A stretch of 64,000 bases of DNA from Pseudomonas sp. TTU2014-080ASC (GTDB lineage Bacteria; Pseudomonadota; Gammaproteobacteria; Pseudomonadales; Pseudomonadaceae), in contig NZ_LKKK01000002.1 of the NCBI RefSeq assembly GCF_001446935.1, forward strand, positions 682,001-746,000, read 5' to 3'. Made by a program: the position numbers and the translations under genes. Position 1 is the first letter of the stretch, and every line of letters starts with the position of its first letter. Below, in pieces: positions 9,249 through 18,916 of the stretch. The notes under the pieces were generated by a model. The model had not been told where the DNA came from. It did no database searches and worked only from the letters and a program-made list of their open reading frames with translations.

Positions 9249-10229
9249 CTAGCGAACGCTGACCACCAGTTTGCCCACAGCTTTGCGTTGACCCAAGGTG
9301 TTGATGGCTTTGGCAGCTTCAGCCAGAGGGAAGGTTTGCGACACCAGCGGCTTGATCTTGCCTTCGGCATGCCAGGCAAACAGTTGCTGGAAGTTAGCGG
9401 CGTTATCTTGTGGCTGACGCTGAGCGAACGAGCCCCAGAATACGCCTACCAGAGAGGCACCTTTAAGCAATGGCAGGTTGGCTGGCAGGGAGGGGATACC
9501 GCCACCGGCAGCAAAGCCAACAACGAGGAAGCGGCCATTCCATCCAATCGATCGGAAGGCTTCCTCGAATAGGTCACCACCGACCGGGTCGTAAATTACG
9601 TCCACCCCTTTACCGCCAGTCAGGCGTTTGAGTTCTTCCTTCAGGCTGCTGTCTTTGTAGTTGATCAGCTCATCGGCACCGGCAGCTTTAGCTACTTCGA
9701 GCTTTTCCGCGCTGCTGGCGGCAGCAATCACCTTCGCCCCCATCGCCTTGCCGATCTCTACTGCAGCCAGCCCGACGCCACCAGACGCACCCAACACCAG
9801 CAGGGTCTCACCAGCTTGTAGATTGGCCCGCTGTTTCAGTGCATGCATGGAGGTGCCGTAGGTCATGCTGAATGCGGCGGCGCTGGTGAAATCCAGCTTG
9901 TCCGGCATTGGCAGCACGTTGTAAGCCGGCACTGCAACTTGTTCGGCAAAGCTGCCCCAGCCGGTCAGGGCCATGACCCTGTCACCGACTTTCAGATGGC
10001 TGACTTTTTCGCCGACTGCTGCAATAACACCAGAGGCTTCGCCGCCCGGTGAAAACGGGAAGGGTGGCTTGAACTGGTACTTGCCCTCAATGATCAGGGT
10101 ATCCGGGAAGTTGACGCCCGCAGCATGAACATCAATGAGCACTTCGTTGGCTTTGGCAATGGGGCTGGCGATTTCTTCCAGAACCAGTGTATCGGCAGGA
10201 CCAAAGGCTTTGCACAGCACGGCTTTCAT
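9249..10229 (-). CDS. NADPH:quinone oxidoreductase (zinc-free MDR family)
   Basis: This 326-residue medium-chain dehydrogenase/reductase has the N-terminal MKAVLCKAFGP, the GDRVMALTGWGSFAEQV segment and the nucleotide-binding LLVLGASGGVGLAAVEIGKA (Rossmann GxxGGVG). The zinc-ligating cysteine cluster of alcohol dehydrogenases is absent, which points to the quinone reductase/enoyl reductase branch. It is a single gene between REP repeats and a divergent FliL-like gene. The physiological substrate is not clear from sequence. Confidence 0.88.
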   Translation of the reverse strand: MKAVLCKAFGPADTLVLEEIASPIAKANEVLIDVHAAGVNFPDTLIIEGKYQFKPPFPFSPGGEASGVIAAVGEKVSHLKVGDRVMALTGWGSFAEQVAVPAYNVLPMPDKLDFTSAAAFSMTYGTSMHALKQRANLQAGETLLVLGASGGVGLAAVEIGKAMGAKVIAAASSAEKLEVAKAAGADELINYKDSSLKEELKRLTGGKGVDVIYDPVGGDLFEEAFRSIGWNGRFLVVGFAAGGGIPSLPANLPLLKGASLVGVFWGSFAQRQPQDNAANFQQLFAWHAEGKIKPLVSQTFPLAEAAKAINTLGQRKAVGKLVVSVR

Positions 10230-10431
10230 CGGGCGTATCCTCCTCTGTTGATACAGGCCAGTGTAGGTTTGACCGGTGCGGGGTCAATGAGCATGCCTGT
10301 TCCTGATGGCTGTGTATAAGCCTGACGCCCGGTGCTGGCCATGCAATGGCTATGCTAGGCTCTGCACCCAATGTATCTATGCTTGCCCGGCGTTGTTCAG
10401 ACGGGCGTGCAACCTGCCGAGGAAATTGTCC

Positions 10432-10830
10432 GTGAAAGCCCTGATGATGTTGCTGTTGGCCCTTTCTCTGCCTGCACTGGCTGTCGCCCAGGAGGCTGAC
10501 AAAACGGTTCCCAAGGTTTCCTATGTGACGCTGGTGCCAGCCTTTGTTGGCAACTTCGGTAATGGTCCGCGCATGAAGTTCTACAAGGCGGATCTCTCTT
10601 TGCGCGTGCCCAATGCAGAGGCCGAGGCGAAGGTGAAGCACCACGAGCCGCTTATCCGCAATCAGTTGGTGATGCTCTTCTCGCAGCAGACCGAGGAGAG
10701 CATGTCTACTCCGGGTGCCCGTGAAGCCCTACGGGCCGAGGCCCTCAAACAAGTACAGAGTGTGCTGGCCCAGGAAGAGGGTCAGCCGCTGGTTCAGGAC
10801 CTGCTGTTCAATAACCTTATTGTTCAGTAA
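10432..10830 (+). CDS. FliL-like protein with signal peptide, not in a flagellar operon
   Basis: This 132-residue protein starts at a GTG at 10432, giving a clean signal sequence (VKALMMLLLALSLPALAVAQ) followed by a FliL-type domain: YVTLVPAFVGNFG, MKFYKADLSLRV, then helical VKHHEPLIRNQLVMLFS and a C-terminal DLLFNNLIVQ. Canonical FliL is a stator-associated inner-membrane protein encoded in fliL-fliM operons. Here there are no flagellar genes around, and the N-terminus looks cleavable, so it is a stand-alone paralogue. Open frame extends 42 codons upstream but that part has no signal character. It converges on the exporter gene with an 11-bp gap. Confidence 0.8.
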   Translation: MKALMMLLLALSLPALAVAQEADKTVPKVSYVTLVPAFVGNFGNGPRMKFYKADLSLRVPNAEAEAKVKHHEPLIRNQLVMLFSQQTEESMSTPGAREALRAEALKQVQSVLAQEEGQPLVQDLLFNNLIVQ

Positions 10831-10841
10831 GGGCTGAGCAA

Positions 10842-11966
10842 TCAGGCCATCTGTGCGATGGTTTTGCGGAAGCGGGTAAGTGCAGCAATGAAGAACAACG
10901 CACCGACGCCTGCGATGGCCAGCAGTTGTGGCCACACAATCGACAGTCCAGCGCCGCGATAGAGAATCGACTGGGCCAGCGCGACAAAGTGTGTGGTTGG
11001 TGCCGCTAACATCAGATGTTGCACCACTTCCGGCATGCTCTCCCTTGGTGTGGTGCCGCCGGAAAGAATCTGCAACGGCAGCAGCACCAGAATGATCAGC
11101 AGGCCCAGCTGTGGCATTGAGCGGGCCACGGTGCCGAAAAAGATCCCCATCGAGGTGGTGGCAAACAGGTGCAGCGCAGCACCGAACAGGAACAGCGCAA
11201 CCGAGCCTTCAATCGGCACCTTTAACCAGCCCTGTACGACGACCAGCAGTGACAGTGCGGCGGCGCACAGTACCACCAGCCCCATCGACCAAACCTTGGC
11301 CAGCATGATCTCGAACGGCGTAACCGGCATCACCAGCAGGTGTTCGACGGTGCCGTGCTCGCGCTCGCGGATCAGCGCTGCGCCGGTGAGAATGATCGAG
11401 AGCATGGTGATCTGGTTGATCACCTCCATCACCGAGCCAAACCAGGCCCGGGTCAGATTCGGGTTGAAGGCCACCCGCACGGCCAGTTCGGCCTGCTGGG
11501 GCAGGGTTGCCCGATAGCTGCGAACAAATTCGGCGATTTCATCTGCCGCAATGCTCTGGATGTAGCCCGCGCCGGTAAAGGCTGAGCTGACCTGGGTGGC
11601 ATCCACATTCAGTTGTGCGGCAGGTGAGCGTCCGGCCAGCAAGTCGCGCTGAAAATTTGGCGGAATATTCAGGGTAAAAGTGTACTGCCCCGAATCCATA
11701 CCACGATCCATCTCGCTTAGGTCGATGCGCTGCGGTGGACGGAAATAGGGGGGCTGGAAGGCATGAATAATGCGTTCGGAAAGCTGTGAGCGATCCTCAT
11801 CGACGACGGCCAGTGAGGCGTTGTGCAGGCTTTCCGGCATGCTGCTAGCAGATGAGTAAACCCCCATGCTGAACGACCAGATAATCAGCAGCAGCAAGGC
11901 GTAATCCCGTTGCAGACTGCGCAGCTCTTTCAGGCCAAGATTGAAGATATTGAGTAGCTTGCGCAT
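10842..11966 (-). CDS. ABC-2 type exporter permease (YhhJ-like)
   Basis: This 374-residue inner-membrane protein has an N-terminal transmembrane helix, a long periplasmic domain (about 45-175) and a C-terminal group of five or so helices with the ABC-2 motif EREHGTVEHLLVMPVTPFEIMLAKVW. It is third in a three-gene operon (HlyD-like, RbbA-like, this gene) matching yhiI-rbbA-yhhJ of E. coli. Its ATG is 1 bp after the RbbA-like stop, with AGGAGG inside the preceding coding region. It probably pairs with the permease half of the RbbA-like protein. Confidence 0.9.
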   Translation of the reverse strand: MRKLLNIFNLGLKELRSLQRDYALLLLIIWSFSMGVYSSASSMPESLHNASLAVVDEDRSQLSERIIHAFQPPYFRPPQRIDLSEMDRGMDSGQYTFTLNIPPNFQRDLLAGRSPAAQLNVDATQVSSAFTGAGYIQSIAADEIAEFVRSYRATLPQQAELAVRVAFNPNLTRAWFGSVMEVINQITMLSIILTGAALIREREHGTVEHLLVMPVTPFEIMLAKVWSMGLVVLCAAALSLLVVVQGWLKVPIEGSVALFLFGAALHLFATTSMGIFFGTVARSMPQLGLLIILVLLPLQILSGGTTPRESMPEVVQHLMLAAPTTHFVALAQSILYRGAGLSIVWPQLLAIAGVGALFFIAALTRFRKTIAQMA

Positions 11967-11967
11967 C

Positions 11968-14703
11968 TCAGACCTCCTGCTTTTTCAGCAGGCTGACACA
12001 CACTGCCAACAGTAACGGGATGGTCAGCAGCAAGGGGATAAAGTAGCCGTACAGGTCGGCCAGCCCTAGCGCCTTGGAGAACACGCCCCGGCTGATCACC
12101 AGAAAGTGCGAGGTGGGGTAAATCTGTCCGATCAGCGCGCCAAAACCTTCCAGTGTTGCCACCGGATAGATCAGGCCGGAAAACTGGATGGCAGGCAGCA
12201 GGGTGATGATCGCCGTGCCGAATACAGCGGCAATCTGACTTTTGGTAAAGGTCGACATCAGCAATCCCATTGCTGTGGCGCAGATGATGTAGAGCAGGCC
12301 GCCGACCAGCAGAGTGAAAACACTGCCTTTGAGCGGCACGTTGAACACGGTGATGGCCAAGATCACCAACAGGACAAAGTTGATCATGCCCAGCCCCACA
12401 TAGGGCAACTGCTTGCCCAGCAGAAATTCCAAGCGGGTCACCGGTGTGACGTACAGATTGATGATGGACCCCAGCTCCTTTTCCCGTACCACGCCCAAGG
12501 CAGTGAGCATCGCCGGGATCAGCATCAACAGCATGGGAATGACCGCCGGGACCATGGCTTTGAGGCTTTCCACATCCGGGTTGTAGCGATAGCGCACTTC
12601 AATCCCGGCCAGGCTGGCGGCGCTGCCGGTGGTTGAGGTGCGGGCAAGTTCCTGCAAGTAGCTTGCATGAATGCCCTGCACGTAGCCTTTGATGGTTTCA
12701 GCGCGAGTCGGCATGGCGCCATCAACCCACACACCGATTTGCGGAACATCACCGCGTTTGAGGTCGCGGCCAAAGTTGGGTGGGATCTCCACGGCCAGGC
12801 TGATACTGCCGTCACGCAGGCGTCGGTCCAGCTCTTCGTAGCTGTGCAGCGGTGGCTGTTCGATGAAATAGCGCGAGCCGGAAAGTGACAGGGTGTAGGC
12901 CTGACTGGTGGTGGTCTGGTCGCGATCAAGGACAGCAAAGCTCAGGTCTTCGACATCCATGCTGATGCCGTAGCCGATGATAAACAGCAGCAGTACTGTG
13001 CCGAGCAAGGCCATGGTGCCGCGGATGGGGTCGCGGCGCAGCTCCAGGGATTCGCGCAGGGCATAGCTGAACAGGCGGCGCAGGCTGAAACGCTGGCGCA
13101 GGATAGCGCTGTGGCTACTCGCCTGCTGGGCTGGCGGAGCGTTTGCCTCAGGTTTTCCGGCCAGCCCGGCGGCTTCTTCCAGATAGGCGATAAAGGTCGC
13201 CTCAAGAGTTGGCAGGCCGCGCTTGTTCATCAGCTCCTGCGGCGTGTCACTGTCCAGCACTTTGCCAGCGTGCATCAAAGAGATACGGTCGCAGCGCTGG
13301 GCTTCGTTCATAAAGTGGGTGGAAATGAAAATGGTGACGCCATCTTTGCGCGACAGGTCCAGCATCAACTGCCAAAACGCGTCCCGCGCTACCGGATCGA
13401 CCCCGGAGGTGGGTTCATCGAGGATCAGGATTTCCGGCTTGTGGATAACCGCTACGGCCAGTGACAGACGCTGACGAATGCCAAGCGGCAGGCTGCCGGG
13501 GAGCATGTCCATGACATCCGCCAGATCAAAGCGGCGGGCCATTTCTTCGATGCGTGCCTCCAGTTCATTACTGGGGATATGGAACAGGCGGGCATGCAAA
13601 TCCAAGTTCTGGCGCACACTCAGCTCGCCGTACAGGGAGAACGCCTGGGACATATAGCCAACCCGCTGGCGGGTGCTCATGTCATTCGGGTTAATGCTCT
13701 GGCCAAACAGCAACGACTCACCCTCGCTGGCCGACTGCAAGCCAGTGAGCATTTTCATGGTGGTGCTTTTGCCACAGCCGTTTGAGCCGAGGAAGCCGAA
13801 GATTTCGCCGCGCTCAATGCGGAAGTTAACGCGATCCACCGCGACAAAATCACCGAAACGGCAGGTCAGGTCGCGGGCCTCAATGGCGATGTCGCCGCTG
13901 CCTGCGTTCTGCCTGGGTGTTATCTCCAGAGCACGGTGATCGCGGCGCTTTTCCTCTGGCAGCAGGGCGATGAAGGCGGCCTCAAGGTCATTGCAGCCGG
14001 TGTGTTGCAGCAATTCGGCGGGGCTGCCTTCAGCCAGGATACGGCCGTTGTCCATGGCTACCAGATGGTCAAAGCGGGCGGCTTCATCCATATACGCCGT
14101 GGCGACCAGCACCCCCATCTGCGGGCGCTGCTGGCGGATACGCTGAATCAGGCGCCAGAACTGATCGCGGGAGAGCGGATCAACCCCTGTGGTAGGCTCG
14201 TCCAAAATCAGCAGGTCTGGGTCGTGGATCAATGCACAGCACAGCCCCAGCTTCTGCTTCATGCCGCCAGAGAGCTTGCCCGCAGGGCGCTCACCAAATG
14301 CGCTCATGCCGGTGCTGTGCAGCAGATCGGCAATTCGCCGGCTGCGCTCTTGCGCATCAAGGCCGAAAAGACGGCCGAAGAAGTGTAGGTTTTCCAGCAC
14401 CGACAGCGTCGGGTACAGGTTTTTACCCAGGCCTTGTGGCATGTACGCGATCTGCGGGCAAACCAGCCGACGGTGCCGCCGGCTGCGCATATCGCCGCCA
14501 AGGACTTCAACCTGGCCCGTCTGGATTTTACGGGCACCGGCAATCAGCGCCAGCAGACTGGATTTGCCCACACCGTCCGGCCCGATCAGGCCGACCATGC
14601 GCTGCGCCGGAACCGTCAGGCTGATCTCAGCCAAGGCCTGGGTGTTGCCGTAGCGCAGAGAAACCTTGTCCAGCCGGGCTATCGGGGCTGGTGCTGTGGT
14701 CAT
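11968..14703 (-). CDS. RbbA-like ABC fusion: two ATPase domains plus ABC-2 permease
   Basis: This 911-residue protein contains two ABC ATPase domains in tandem (Walker [10 protein letters not shown] near residue 37 and GSNGCGKST near 305, each with a signature motif, [10 protein letters not shown] and [10 protein letters not shown]) and then an ABC-2 permease domain from about 550 to the end with motif [26 protein letters not shown]. This matches the YhiH/RbbA architecture. The second signature is degenerate (LPLGIRQ instead of LSGGxxQ), as is common in these proteins. The start overlaps the upstream HlyD-like stop (ATGA). E. coli RbbA was described as ribosome-associated, but the operon context here favours export. 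Confidence 0.92.
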   Translation of the reverse strand: MTTAPAPIARLDKVSLRYGNTQALAEISLTVPAQRMVGLIGPDGVGKSSLLALIAGARKIQTGQVEVLGGDMRSRRHRRLVCPQIAYMPQGLGKNLYPTLSVLENLHFFGRLFGLDAQERSRRIADLLHSTGMSAFGERPAGKLSGGMKQKLGLCCALIHDPDLLILDEPTTGVDPLSRDQFWRLIQRIRQQRPQMGVLVATAYMDEAARFDHLVAMDNGRILAEGSPAELLQHTGCNDLEAAFIALLPEEKRRDHRALEITPRQNAGSGDIAIEARDLTCRFGDFVAVDRVNFRIERGEIFGFLGSNGCGKSTTMKMLTGLQSASEGESLLFGQSINPNDMSTRQRVGYMSQAFSLYGELSVRQNLDLHARLFHIPSNELEARIEEMARRFDLADVMDMLPGSLPLGIRQRLSLAVAVIHKPEILILDEPTSGVDPVARDAFWQLMLDLSRKDGVTIFISTHFMNEAQRCDRISLMHAGKVLDSDTPQELMNKRGLPTLEATFIAYLEEAAGLAGKPEANAPPAQQASSHSAILRQRFSLRRLFSYALRESLELRRDPIRGTMALLGTVLLLFIIGYGISMDVEDLSFAVLDRDQTTTSQAYTLSLSGSRYFIEQPPLHSYEELDRRLRDGSISLAVEIPPNFGRDLKRGDVPQIGVWVDGAMPTRAETIKGYVQGIHASYLQELARTSTTGSAASLAGIEVRYRYNPDVESLKAMVPAVIPMLLMLIPAMLTALGVVREKELGSIINLYVTPVTRLEFLLGKQLPYVGLGMINFVLLVILAITVFNVPLKGSVFTLLVGGLLYIICATAMGLLMSTFTKSQIAAVFGTAIITLLPAIQFSGLIYPVATLEGFGALIGQIYPTSHFLVISRGVFSKALGLADLYGYFIPLLLTIPLLLAVCVSLLKKQEV

Positions 14704-15770
14704 TGCGGAACCTTGATCGACAGGTGTTCAGGCCATTCTTGTTCGGGGTCCAGCTTCAGGTAGGCCATTCCCGGTACGCCGGTTTTGACGTAAGCCAAGT
14801 GGCGTTGCAACAGCTCCGGGTCGATGCGTGCCTTGACCCTGAACATGAGTTTTTCCCGCTCACTGGCCGTCTCCACGGTTTTCGGGGTGAACTGCGCCAC
14901 GCTGGCGACAAAACTGACCTTGGCCGGAATCACGTATTGCGGTGCGGCGTCGATCACCAGCCGCGCTTCGCTACCCAGTGCAACTTGGCCAGCCACCCGC
15001 TCGGGTAGGAAGAAGGTCATGTACACGTCTGACAGGTCGACCAGGTTAACCACCTTGCCACCAGCGCCGAGCACTTCACCAGGCTGGGCAATGCGGTATT
15101 GCACCCGACCGGCGCGAGGGGTTTTAAGCTCACTGTCGTCGATATCTGCTTGCAGGCGTTCGACGATGGCTTTGGCTGCCTCAATGGCGGAGCTGGCTTC
15201 TTCTGCTTGGGCATGGGCAGCTGCGATACCAGCACTTGCAGAAGCCACTTGGGCGTGGGCTGCGGCCAGAGCCGCTTGAGCGCTTTGCAGGCGGGCCAGA
15301 TCATCATCCAGCGTTTGCTGCGGCAGCGCATTACGCTTTACCAGCGTGGCGCTGCGGCTGTGACGTTTCTGCGCGGCATTCAGCTCAGCCTGGCGCTGTT
15401 GCACGATGGCTTGTGCCGTGGCTTTTTCGCTTTCGCGTAACTGCACCTGTGCGGCGGCCGTGCGCGCAGCACTCTCAGCCTGACGCACTTGTGCCTGGGC
15501 CTGCTGGAGCTGGGCGTTGAGGCTTTGGGTGTCCATGCGGGCGACCAGTTGGCCGGCCTCCAGCATCTGGCCTTCTTCAACCTCAATGCTGGCGATTCTG
15601 CCGCCCAATTTGTTTGCAATATCGACTTCAGTGGCTTCGATTCGCCCGTTGCCGCTGGTGAATCCATCACCGAGCCCGGTGGGACGTAGTTCGTACCAGA
15701 GGCCTGCGGCAGCTCCGATTACGACAAGTAAAACAAGGCTACGTAACACGGGTTTGTTGAGTTTGCTCAT
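14700..15770 (-). CDS. HlyD-family membrane fusion (periplasmic adaptor) protein, YhiI-like
   Basis: This 356-residue adaptor has one N-terminal membrane helix ([20 protein letters not shown]), a biotinyl-lipoyl-like half ([19 protein letters not shown]), a long alanine/glutamine-rich coiled-coil hairpin (about 75-205) and the second lipoyl half plus beta-barrel ([20 protein letters not shown]). Such proteins bridge an inner-membrane exporter to an outer-membrane channel. It is the first gene of the exporter operon; no outer-membrane partner is encoded beside it, so it probably uses a TolC-like protein encoded elsewhere. Confidence 0.92.
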   Translation of the reverse strand: MSKLNKPVLRSLVLLVVIGAAAGLWYELRPTGLGDGFTSGNGRIEATEVDIANKLGGRIASIEVEEGQMLEAGQLVARMDTQSLNAQLQQAQAQVRQAESAARTAAAQVQLRESEKATAQAIVQQRQAELNAAQKRHSRSATLVKRNALPQQTLDDDLARLQSAQAALAAAHAQVASASAGIAAAHAQAEEASSAIEAAKAIVERLQADIDDSELKTPRAGRVQYRIAQPGEVLGAGGKVVNLVDLSDVYMTFFLPERVAGQVALGSEARLVIDAAPQYVIPAKVSFVASVAQFTPKTVETASEREKLMFRVKARIDPELLQRHLAYVKTGVPGMAYLKLDPEQEWPEHLSIKVPQ

Positions 15771-15872
15771 GGGACAGCCGGTTCCAGATCGTTTAAATCA
15801 GTGTGCCACTTGGACTTGATATCCAGGCTGACATTGGTCAAACGATCGTACCAAAATGCCCGTCGGGAGGGG

Positions 15873-16322
15873 TCAACGCATCAAGAGAATGGCCTGCCAC
15901 TGCTCCTCTGTTACTGGCATCACCGAGAGGCGCGTGCCTTTCTGCACCAGCGGCAGCTCAATCAGAGCTGTTTGCGCTTTCAGGTGAGCAAGCGGAATGA
16001 CCCGTTTGAAGGCTTCAACAAAGCCGACATCAATCGCGCTCCAAGGATTTTTTTCGGCGTTGGCCTTGGCGTCGAAGTAATGGCTATCGGGTTGTAACGC
16101 TGTCGGATCGGGATAGTGTTCCGAAACGATACGCCCGATACCCGCAATGCCCGGTTCCGGGCAGCTGGAGTGATAGAAGAAGAACTGATCTCCGGGCTGC
16201 ATGCTACGTACAAAGTTGCGTGCCTGGTAGTTGCGAACCCCATCCCAACGCGCTTGCTTGAGTTGTTGTAAATCGTGAATAGAAAGTTCGTCGGGTTCTG
16301 ATTTCATTAACCAAAAAGGCAT
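15873..16322 (-). CDS. EVE-domain protein
   Basis: This 149-residue protein is a single EVE domain, related to PUA and YTH folds that bind modified bases in nucleic acids. Family blocks are MPFWLMKSEPDELSI at the start, WDGVRNYQARNFVRSM, GDQFFFYHSS and the IAGIGRIVSEHYPD strand. The ATG at 16322 gives the usual N-terminus. Its partner and ligand are not known from context; it sits between the exporter operon and the folate cyclo-ligase gene. Confidence 0.92.
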   Translation of the reverse strand: MPFWLMKSEPDELSIHDLQQLKQARWDGVRNYQARNFVRSMQPGDQFFFYHSSCPEPGIAGIGRIVSEHYPDPTALQPDSHYFDAKANAEKNPWSAIDVGFVEAFKRVIPLAHLKAQTALIELPLVQKGTRLSVMPVTEEQWQAILLMR

Positions 16323-16438
16323 GAACTTTGCTCCTGAAATCGGGTCATTAAGGCGCGGTAAATCACGCTACCGCCGGGGCCAATAAAAACTATGCGACGC
16401 GGACTCACCGCGCTGAGCAACACAGGGATAACAGCTGT

Positions 16439-16573
16439 ATGAAACGCAAACCAGATTTGCTTTGGGTGTTAGTGTTGGTGTTTGGGCTTGGGGTCGTTAC
16501 AACGGGTTATACCGAGGGCATTTGGGAGTACAAAGCCGATTCTCCCTCGATTCAACTGAACGTCGCGCAGTAG
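16439..16573 (+). CDS. Small single-pass membrane peptide, 44 residues
   Basis: An open frame of 44 codons starts at ATG 16439 and ends TAG at 16573. It encodes a positively charged start (MKRKPD), one hydrophobic segment (LLWVLVLVFGLGVVTTG, residues 7-23) and a short polar tail, the pattern of a small inner-membrane protein with a cytoplasmic N-terminus or an uncleaved signal. The upstream ACAGGGATAACAGCTGT region has a GGGA that could act as a weak ribosome-binding site. It is divergent from the EVE gene and convergent with the cyclo-ligase gene. Function unknown. Confidence 0.65.
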   Translation: MKRKPDLLWVLVLVFGLGVVTTGYTEGIWEYKADSPSIQLNVAQ

Positions 16574-16604
16574 CCATTTTAAAGCAGGAGTCTTTGGCTC
16601 CTGC

Positions 16605-17201
16605 TTAATACCAGCCTTTATCAGTCACTGTGCCGTTTAAGGGCACATCCCAGCTAGCCATGTTTAAACGCTCAACCTGTTGGCATTCATGGGCCAGGCC
16701 CAGCAGGGTTGGTTTGATCCATTGAGTGCGTCGGCTGCGGTAGGCCAAGCTGCGATCGTAGAACCCTCCGCCCATACCCAGGCGCCCACCGAAGCGGTCG
16801 AATCCCACCAATGGTAGTAGCACCAGGTCCAGTGCCCAGATGTTGCGCTGATGCGCCGGGTTGCGCCGGGGTTCTGAAATGCCGAAACGGTTTTTGATCA
16901 GTTTTTCACCGGGCCGGATTCGCTGGAACACCATTCTGGTGCGAGGCCAGGGACTGAGCACCGGTAAGTAGGTTGCTTTACCGCGCTTTTGGGCGGCGCG
17001 TAACAACAGGCGCGGATCAATCTCACCATCGTTGGGTAGGTAAAGGGCAATGTGACGGGCTCGGTGAAAAACCGGTTGATGCGCCAGTTGCCTATACAGG
17101 TTTTGAGCAGCCTTGCGTTGTGCAGCAGCCGGAAGCGCGCGGCGTGCGGCGCGGAGCTGGCGGCGTAACTGGGGGCGGCTGAGAGAGGTGCTGTCGTACA
17201 T
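16605..17201 (-). CDS. 5-formyltetrahydrofolate cyclo-ligase
   Basis: This 198-residue enzyme converts 5-formyl-THF to 5,10-methenyl-THF using ATP. The N-terminal LSRPQLRRQLRAARRAL, the substrate segment YLPNDGEIDPRLL, the KRGKATYLPVL strand and the C-terminal signature LVLLPLVGFDRFGGRLGMGGGFYDRSL are diagnostic. It is directly downstream of the 6S RNA gene on the same strand, the zapA-ssrS-ygfA order found across gammaproteobacteria, so it is probably expressed in part by readthrough from ssrS. Confidence 0.95.
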   Translation of the reverse strand: MYDSTSLSRPQLRRQLRAARRALPAAAQRKAAQNLYRQLAHQPVFHRARHIALYLPNDGEIDPRLLLRAAQKRGKATYLPVLSPWPRTRMVFQRIRPGEKLIKNRFGISEPRRNPAHQRNIWALDLVLLPLVGFDRFGGRLGMGGGFYDRSLAYRSRRTQWIKPTLLGLAHECQQVERLNMASWDVPLNGTVTDKGWY

Positions 17202-17210
17202 CGTTAAGAA

Positions 17211-17390
17211 AGGACTCCCCGACGTGCCGCTGTCGGTTTAGCCCTTGAACCCGAAAGTTCAAGGTGGAGGTTGCAGGAGGCGTTAAGGCTTTCCGTCAGG
17301 CGGACATGCACACCGGCCTCAACATACAACCCCCGGGTTTGTGCGTATCGGCTCAGGGACATCACCAACTGGCGCACACTACAGGGAGCG
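17211..17390 (-). ncRNA. ssrS: 6S RNA
   Basis: On the minus strand this roughly 180-nt stretch has the conserved 6S elements in order: a 5' closing strand GCUCCCUG, then CCCUGAGCCGAUA, a central open bubble, GAAAGCCUUAA, the hairpin CACCUUGAACUUUCGGGUUC with AAGGG after it, and a 3' closing strand GCACGUCGGGGAGUCC that can pair with the 5' end. 6S RNA mimics an open promoter and sequesters sigma-70 RNA polymerase in stationary phase. Its location between zapA and the cyclo-ligase gene is the canonical one. Ends are estimated from the closing stem and may be off by several bases. Confidence 0.9.
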
Positions 17391-17432
17391 CTGTGGAGTA
17401 TATCCCAAACCTAAGGTGTACAGGCGTCTTAT

Positions 17433-17738
17433 TTATACATCGGGGTCGCGTTCCAGAGCCTTGTCGACCCGGTCAATAAGGTCACGCACCTGCTCACGGT
17501 TGGCATCGGCCTGCTCATCGAGGTTTTGCTGTTTGTGCAGTAAGTCATGGGTAATGTTCAGAGCCGCCATGACGGCGATGCGGTCAGCACCGATTACTTT
17601 TCCACTTGAACGGATCTCCCGCATTTTGCCGTCCAGATAACGTGCGGCACCTTGCAGGTTGGCGCGTTCATCTTCCGGGCAAGCAATACAATATTCTTTG
17701 TCCAGAATACGGACAGTCAGGGTATTTGGCTGAGTCAT
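17433..17738 (-). CDS. zapA: Cell division protein ZapA
   Basis: This 101-residue protein stabilises FtsZ protofilaments in the Z-ring. The N-terminal beta strands TLTVRILDKEYCIACPEDERANL and the following helix AARYLDGKMREIRSSGKVIGADRIAVMAALNI are the ZapA signature; the C-terminal half is a coiled coil. The ATG at 17738 overlaps the TGA of the upstream small coiled-coil gene, and 6S RNA follows about 40 bp downstream. Confidence 0.95.
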   Translation of the reverse strand: MTQPNTLTVRILDKEYCIACPEDERANLQGAARYLDGKMREIRSSGKVIGADRIAVMAALNITHDLLHKQQNLDEQADANREQVRDLIDRVDKALERDPDV

Positions 17739-17944
17739 CAATCCTGCTCCAGTGCTTTAAGGCGCGAAATCATGGATTCGACCTTGTGCCGGGCCATTTC
17801 GTTCTTTTCAATGAGGTGGGCGCGCTCTTCGCGCCAGCTTTTTTCGCTTGCCAGAAGCAACCTGTTTTGGGCCTTGAGCTGCTCCACACGCTGGATCAGG
17901 AGTTCCAGTTTTTGCGTGAGAGTCTGCAGATCGGCGTCGTCCAT
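17738..17944 (-). CDS. ZapB-like small coiled-coil protein (TIGR02449 family)
   Basis: This 68-residue protein is almost entirely a predicted coiled coil (LQTLTQKLELLIQRVEQLKAQNRLLLAS), with the heptad pattern and length of the TIGR02449 family found next to zapA in pseudomonads. It resembles ZapB in size and composition and may act with ZapA at the Z-ring; that role is inferred from neighbourhood and fold. Its stop overlaps the zapA start. Confidence 0.85.
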   Translation of the reverse strand: MDDADLQTLTQKLELLIQRVEQLKAQNRLLLASEKSWREERAHLIEKNEMARHKVESMISRLKALEQD

Positions 17945-18330
17945 GGGTCTCTTCTCGTGAAAATTAAAGCGGACTAACAGAGGAAAATAGCGTCTTTCAA
18001 TGAGCTATGACAGTGCAATGTGCGGCTTTACTGTCATATTCCACTATATCGTTGCTGGTGAACTCTCTTGGGTGCTCTCTAGCTCAGGTCTTTCGGTAAC
18101 TTTTGCCCAAATGTGAGCTCATCCGTCTGTTGCAGATAGCGTCATGCAATACGTAATGAGGTCATGAAAGGCACCTGATATGAAACCGTATAGTGCAGAT
18201 GAGGGTGTTAGAGCCTTTGTCAGGCATTTTGATAGCACCGACGAGCGCCTTTAATGGTCTTGCTGCGTCTGCCGGTGCTAGGATACAAGGCCCTCATTTT
18301 AGACATCGCGCAGCTTAGCGCCTAGCACTT
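17945..18330. other. Divergent promoter region, no confident gene
   Basis: This 386-bp gap separates the minus-strand zapB-like/zapA/ssrS group from plus-strand ygfB. It should hold promoters for both. The only gene-like element is a 24-codon frame at 18180-18254 (MKPYSADEGV...) after a weak GGCAC; its reality is doubtful. No repeat or RNA was recognised. Confidence 0.5.
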
Positions 18331-18885
18331 ATGCCCATTCAGAACTCCCCGTACACCGCCTTTGCAACACTGCTTTCCAGCAGTGGTTACACCGTCTCTC
18401 CTGCTGAACTGCATGGCCTGCTGCTTGGACGCAGTTGCGCTGGTGCAGGCTTTGATGCCGAACCGTGGCTGCAGGAGGCGACCGAGTTGCTTGGCTCGGA
18501 GCTGCAGGACAACGTGCGTCAGGCACTGATTGGCTTGCAGGAAATGGTCAAAGGCGAGTTAAACAGTACGGACGTAACACTGGTCCTTCTGCTGCCTGGC
18601 GATGATGCCGCCCTGGCTGAGCGCACGACGGCGCTGGGACAGTGGTGCCAGGGTTTCCTCGCCGGTTTCGGCCTGACTGCCCGCGACAGCGCTCTTAGCG
18701 CCGAGGCGATGGAAGTGTTGCAGGACCTCTCGGCTATTGCCCAGATTCAAGATGCGCTGGACGAGTCTGAGGATGGTGAGAATGACTATATGGAGGTAAT
18801 GGAATACCTGCGTGTTGCACCGCTGCTGTTGTTCAGCGAGTGCGGCAAAGCTGCGCCTGTAGAAGCAAAACCGTCGTTGCACTGA
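18331..18885 (+). CDS. ygfB: YgfB/UPF0149 family protein
   Basis: This 184-residue all-helical protein matches the UPF0149 family: [27 protein letters not shown] at the N-terminus, the [26 protein letters not shown] core and the [24 protein letters not shown] block near the C-terminus. In pseudomonads this gene precedes pepP and ubiH, as here. In P. aeruginosa YgfB has been linked to control of ampDh3 and beta-lactam resistance. It probably leads an operon running to 23148. Confidence 0.93.
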   Translation: MPIQNSPYTAFATLLSSSGYTVSPAELHGLLLGRSCAGAGFDAEPWLQEATELLGSELQDNVRQALIGLQEMVKGELNSTDVTLVLLLPGDDAALAERTTALGQWCQGFLAGFGLTARDSALSAEAMEVLQDLSAIAQIQDALDESEDGENDYMEVMEYLRVAPLLLFSECGKAAPVEAKPSLH

Positions 18886-18916
18886 TCGACAGCCACTGGA
18901 AAAGGACAAGTCCAAG

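Noticed and set aside
15787..15847. ATCGTTT / AAACGAT repeat upstream of the HlyD-like gene
   Set aside because: Arms are only 7-8 bp and about 46 bp apart; could easily be chance.
18180..18254. 24-codon frame upstream of ygfB
   Set aside because: Too short and with weak ribosome-binding context; equally likely by chance.
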